NCBI GenBank assembly: GCA_948902155.1
Contig: CAQVQZ010000130.1
Coordinates: 1 to 6,053 of the forward strand
Source of the DNA: an uncultured Oscillibacter sp.
GTDB lineage: Bacteria; Bacillota_A; Clostridia; Oscillospirales; Oscillospiraceae
DNA length: 6,053 nucleotides
Direction: 5' to 3'
The notes beneath the pieces were generated by a model. That model saw only the letters and a program-made list of their open reading frames with translations, had not been told where the DNA came from and did not search any database. The position numbers were made by a program, and so were the translations under genes. Of this stretch, positions 4,211 to 6,053 are shown piece by piece (position 1 is the stretch's first letter; the number at the start of each line of letters is the position of its first letter).

Positions 4211-5610
4211 GAGATCGTAAAAAATGCTGGAACACCCTCTGCATCTACGACTACCGGGGCGTGGAGGAACACCTGAGCGCCATGGCCTCCAAGGGCTGGC
4301 AGCTGGAGAAGGCGGGGAACCAGATCTGGACCTACCGCCGGGCGGAGCCTGCGGCGGTCCGCTACGCCGTCACCTACAGCGACAGCGCGTCTCAGTTCAA
4401 CCCGGAACCCACGGAGGGACAGCAGTCCCTGGCAGAGCTCTGCGCCGCCGCCGGGTGGGAGAAGGTGGACGACTGGTTTCAGATGCAGATTTTCCGCACA
4501 CAGGACCCCAAGGCCATCCCCCTGGAGACCGACGAGGGGATGCGGCTGGAGGGCATCCACCGGGCCATGCGGAAGAATTTCCTGCCCTCCTGCATCGTCC
4601 TGCTGGCCGTCGGGCTGCTGATGTCCTCCTCGCTGGTGTATTCTCTGGTTTCCGGGAGGATTTACCGGATGTTCTCGCAGAATTCCAGCGTGTTTTCCGG
4701 CGTTATGTTCCTGCTGGTGGCGGCGCTGGAGCTCTACCAGCTGGCTCATTACTACGGCTGGCGGAAAAAATCCCGCCGCTCCGTGGAGGAGGGCGGGAGC
4801 TGCGCCCCCATCCGCACCCGGACCTATCAGCGGCTGAACGCCGCGGGGCTGGTTCTGGTGGGGGTCCTGCTGGCGGCGTATCTGGCGCTGGAGGCGTTCA
4901 GCGGGGGAAGGGGGATGGTCCTCTTCTTCGTGGTGTACAGCGCCCAGCTCTTCCTGCTGATGTTCCTGGTCCGGCGGACCACGGCGGTGCTCCGGAAGCG
5001 GAAGTTTTCCAAGGAGGCCAACATCGTGGGGACCCTGGCGGTGGATGTGGTGCTGGCCTGCGTCTTGGTGGGCGGGATGGGCTACGGGACCCTCCATTTC
5101 GGCTGGTTCTTCGACGACGGCGACTCCAGGGAGACCTACGAGTACCAGGGCCGGGACTGGGACGTGTCCCCCAGGGAGGACGTGCCCCTGACCCTCTCCG
5201 GCCTGACGGGGAAAGACTTCCAGCACGTCGACCGAAACTGGAGACAGGAGGGGTCCTGGTTCCTGCCCCGCTGGGAATATTGGGAATCCGCCCTCGGCGT
5301 GGACGGCGATGAGGAGTTTCTCAGCTACACGATCTGGGAACCCCGGTTCCGGCGGCTCTACGACGCCACGGTGGAACACTTCCTGGAAAAGGGTCGCACG
5401 GACGATGGGCCAATTTATGGAATCACGCGGGCTTACCTGCCGGAGGACCCGGAGGGCTGGGGCGCGGAAGCCGTTTACCGGCGATATTTCAACGGCACGC
5501 CCATGAATACCTGGCTGCTGTGCTACCCGGAGCGCATCGTGCAGATTTCCCCGGAGGAGCCGCCGGCGGAGGCCCAGAAGAGACTCGTGGCGGAGCGGCT
5601 GGGGGCATGA
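4207..5610 (+). CDS. DUF2812-family membrane protein, second paralogue
   Basis: A 467-residue tandem paralogue of the preceding gene with the same architecture. The DUF2812 domain is at about 8-98 (Y-D-Y-R-G-V-E-E-H-L-S-A-M, A-S-K-G-W at 27-31, Y-R-R-A-E-P at 43-48, A-A-G-W-E-K-V at 81-87). Five hydrophobic segments lie near 126-148, 160-183, 209-229, 236-255 and 271-295, followed by an acidic, tryptophan-rich C-terminal domain (300-467), probably extracytoplasmic. Basic loops at 184-191 and 256-268 support the topology. Both paralogues share a C-terminal pattern of L-T-G-[RK]-[ED], then W-L-L-C-Y-P-E-R-I-V-Q (E-Y-L-I-C-W-P-G-R-I-V-Q in the first). AAAGGAGG (4192-4199) lies 7 bases before the ATG. 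It probably pairs with its neighbour; the function is unknown. Confidence 0.88.
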   Translation: MRDRKKCWNTLCIYDYRGVEEHLSAMASKGWQLEKAGNQIWTYRRAEPAAVRYAVTYSDSASQFNPEPTEGQQSLAELCAAAGWEKVDDWFQMQIFRTQDPKAIPLETDEGMRLEGIHRAMRKNFLPSCIVLLAVGLLMSSSLVYSLVSGRIYRMFSQNSSVFSGVMFLLVAALELYQLAHYYGWRKKSRRSVEEGGSCAPIRTRTYQRLNAAGLVLVGVLLAAYLALEAFSGGRGMVLFFVVYSAQLFLLMFLVRRTTAVLRKRKFSKEANIVGTLAVDVVLACVLVGGMGYGTLHFGWFFDDGDSRETYEYQGRDWDVSPREDVPLTLSGLTGKDFQHVDRNWRQEGSWFLPRWEYWESALGVDGDEEFLSYTIWEPRFRRLYDATVEHFLEKGRTDDGPIYGITRAYLPEDPEGWGAEAVYRRYFNGTPMNTWLLCYPERIVQISPEEPPAEAQKRLVAERLGA

Positions 5611-5621
5611 AATAAGGAGGA

Positions 5622-5631
5622 GAGACGGTTC
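5622..5631 (+). repeat. Left direct repeat (target-site duplication) of element B
   Basis: GAGACGGTTC directly left of the element matches GAGACGTTTC directly right of it (5834-5843) at 9 of 10 positions. This supports transposition as the origin of the insertion. Confidence 0.72.
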
Positions 5632-5650
5632 CAATGTCGTTCAGTTAAGG

Positions 5651-5675
5651 AAAAAAGCCTCCTTTTGAAAGGAGG
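5651..5675 (-). terminator. Minus-strand terminator in element B, probably ends the spo0A transcript
   Basis: The stem CCTCCTTT (5658-5665) with AAAGGAGG (5668-5675) is followed on the minus strand, after the C at 5657, by TTTTTT (complement of 5651-5656). It is the first strong minus-strand terminator downstream of the spo0A stop at 5866. Confidence 0.85.
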
Positions 5676-5783
5676 TGGCACGGCGAAGCCGTGACGGAGG
5701 ATTGCCCGCAGAGAGTTCTTCTATCGCTTGTGCTGCAATAGAAGAAAGTCTCTGCGGGCAATCCCCACCGCCCTTCGGGCGGA

Positions 5784-5807
5784 GCCCCTTTCAAAAGGGG
5801 CCTTTTT
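5784..5807 (+). terminator. Plus-strand terminator in element B, ends the padR-DUF2812 operon
   Basis: GCCCCTTT (5784-5791) pairs with AAAGGGGC (5794-5801), followed by C and TTTTT (5803-5807), then ATTTT. It is the first plus-strand stem with a T-run after the second DUF2812 stop at 5610, so the operon mRNA would include most of the element. Confidence 0.85.
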
Positions 5808-5833
5808 ATTTTGCGCTGAACGGAATGACATTG

Positions 5834-5848
5834 GAGACGTTTCGTCTC
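5834..5848 (-). repeat. Right direct repeat of element B and remnant of the target hairpin
   Basis: GAGACG (5834-5839) and CGTCTC (5843-5848) form a stem with a TTT loop. Excising element B with one direct repeat extends this to 12 perfect base pairs: GGAGGAGAGACG (arm beginning at 5617) against CGTCTCTCCTCC (ending at 5854). On the minus strand it would be followed by TTATTT, so it may have been the old spo0A terminator. That last point is inference. Confidence 0.65.
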
Positions 5849-5865
5849 TCCTCCGCTGCTGCCTT

Positions 5866-6053
5866 TTACGCCCGGAAGACCCAGCTGTCGCCGCTGAGCA
5901 TCAGGCGGTCGGCGATCATGGCGATGAACTCCGAATTGGTGGGCTTGCCCTTGGTGTTGGAGACGGTGTAGCCGAAATACTTTTGCAGCGTCTCCAGGTC
6001 GCCCCGGTCCCAGGCCACCTCGATGGCGTGGCGGATGGCCCGCTCCACCCGGC
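5866..6053 (-). CDS. spo0A: Sporulation master regulator Spo0A, C-terminal end (5' part outside window)
   Basis: Sixty-one residues of the DNA-binding effector domain of Spo0A, the phosphorelay response regulator that switches on sporulation genes. The frame is open to the right edge. The visible part starts [14 protein letters not shown], the helix Spo0A uses in recognising its operator, and continues through [21 protein letters not shown] to I-A-D-R-L. These blocks are nearly invariant in Spo0A. The GTG at 6048-6046 is an internal valine codon, not a start. The C-terminus ends SGDSWVFRA, different from Bacillus but typical of the variable tail. Its transcript runs towards element B, whose minus-strand terminator probably ends it. 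Its presence implies an endospore-forming Firmicute lineage. Confidence 0.97.
   Translation of the reverse strand, partial: RVERAIRHAIEVAWDRGDLETLQKYFGYTVSNTKGKPTNSEFIAMIADRLMLSGDSWVFRA

Larger units (their letters stand above)
5632..5833 (-). mobile_element. MITE-like non-autonomous element, copy B (202 bp, inverted relative to A)
   Basis: The ends are CAATGTCGTTC (5632-5642) and GAATGACATTG (5823-5833), inverted repeats with one mismatch. The reverse complement aligns with copy A except for about 107 bases missing from one loop. Its central stem-loop is long: arms 5699-5724 and 5738-5764 with a 13-base loop, including GGATTGCCCGCAGAGA against TCTCTGCGGGCAATCC. Two small stems flank it (CCGCCC-TTC-GGGCGG at 5768-5782 and CACGGC-GAA-GCCGTG at 5679-5693). 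It lies between the convergent DUF2812 operon and spo0A and has a terminator firing outwards at each end, so it serves both transcripts. It encodes no protein; the plus-strand frame 5675-5971 is read from the repeat and antisense to spo0A. Confidence 0.85.

Noticed and set aside
4129..5634. 501-codon minus-strand frame opposite the second DUF2812 gene
   Set aside because: Same reasoning: low-complexity Pro/Gln/His/Leu composition antisense to a well-supported membrane protein gene.
2118..5833. Composite transposon carrying the PadR-DUF2812 operon
   Set aside because: Each element copy has its own distinct flanking duplication, and no duplication joins the outer ends. Two independent insertions explain the data better.
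5675..5971. 98-codon plus-strand frame from element B into spo0A
   Set aside because: The first half is repeat sequence and the second half is antisense to a certain spo0A coding region.
1..6053. CRISPR array, tRNA or rRNA
   Set aside because: No regularly spaced direct repeats and no tRNA-like or rRNA sequence were seen on either strand.

Overview
The window looks like chromosome of a GC-rich, endospore-forming Firmicute. The closest fit is an Oscillospiraceae gut lineage of the Flavonifractor/Lawsonibacter/Intestinimonas kind. The evidence is an unmistakable Spo0A C-terminus, a Pta, strong AGGAGG ribosome binding sites, sigma-A type promoters and a PadR-DUF2812 operon. The genus is an inference from composition and gene content.

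Layout, left to right. (1) The 3' end of pta (phosphotransacetylase, + strand) closes with a textbook terminator at 704-730. (2) A 268-bp leader region with two stem-loops precedes a 63-aa cysteine-rich DUF1540-type protein (940-1131). Two tandem hairpins follow, then a pair of half-size TauE/SafE permease genes (1209-1562 and 1562-1930) joined by a TGATG overlap. (3) A 600-bp gene-free stretch (1931-2528) holds a near-consensus promoter with no obvious gene, the stem of a disrupted terminator, a 309-bp MITE-like element (copy A, 2118-2426), the orphaned T-tract of that terminator, and a PadR promoter carrying two near-identical palindromic operators. (4) An operon of padR (2529-2849) and two tandem DUF2812 membrane proteins (2849-4210, 4207-5610) has overlapping stop/start codons throughout. 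(5) A second, 202-bp copy of the element (copy B, 5632-5833) lies in reverse orientation between this operon and the convergent 3' end of spo0A (5866-6053, - strand).

The most interesting structure is the element. Copies A and B share 11-bp terminal inverted repeats (CAATGTCATTC, one mismatch in B). Each is flanked by its own imperfect 9-10 bp direct repeat. Each carries an outward-firing intrinsic terminator at both ends. The internal stems are conserved in pairing although their sequences differ. Removing each copy together with one direct repeat restores a terminator-type hairpin at both sites. The sequence therefore suggests a small mobile element that inserts into terminator hairpins and replaces them with its own bidirectional terminator. 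No transposase is present, so it would be moved in trans.

How the genes work together: PadR is probably an autorepressor acting through the two operators and co-controlling the two DUF2812 membrane proteins, whose trigger is unknown. The TauE/SafE pair probably forms one heteromeric anion exporter. Pta and Spo0A are chromosomal housekeeping and sporulation genes that bracket this accessory segment.
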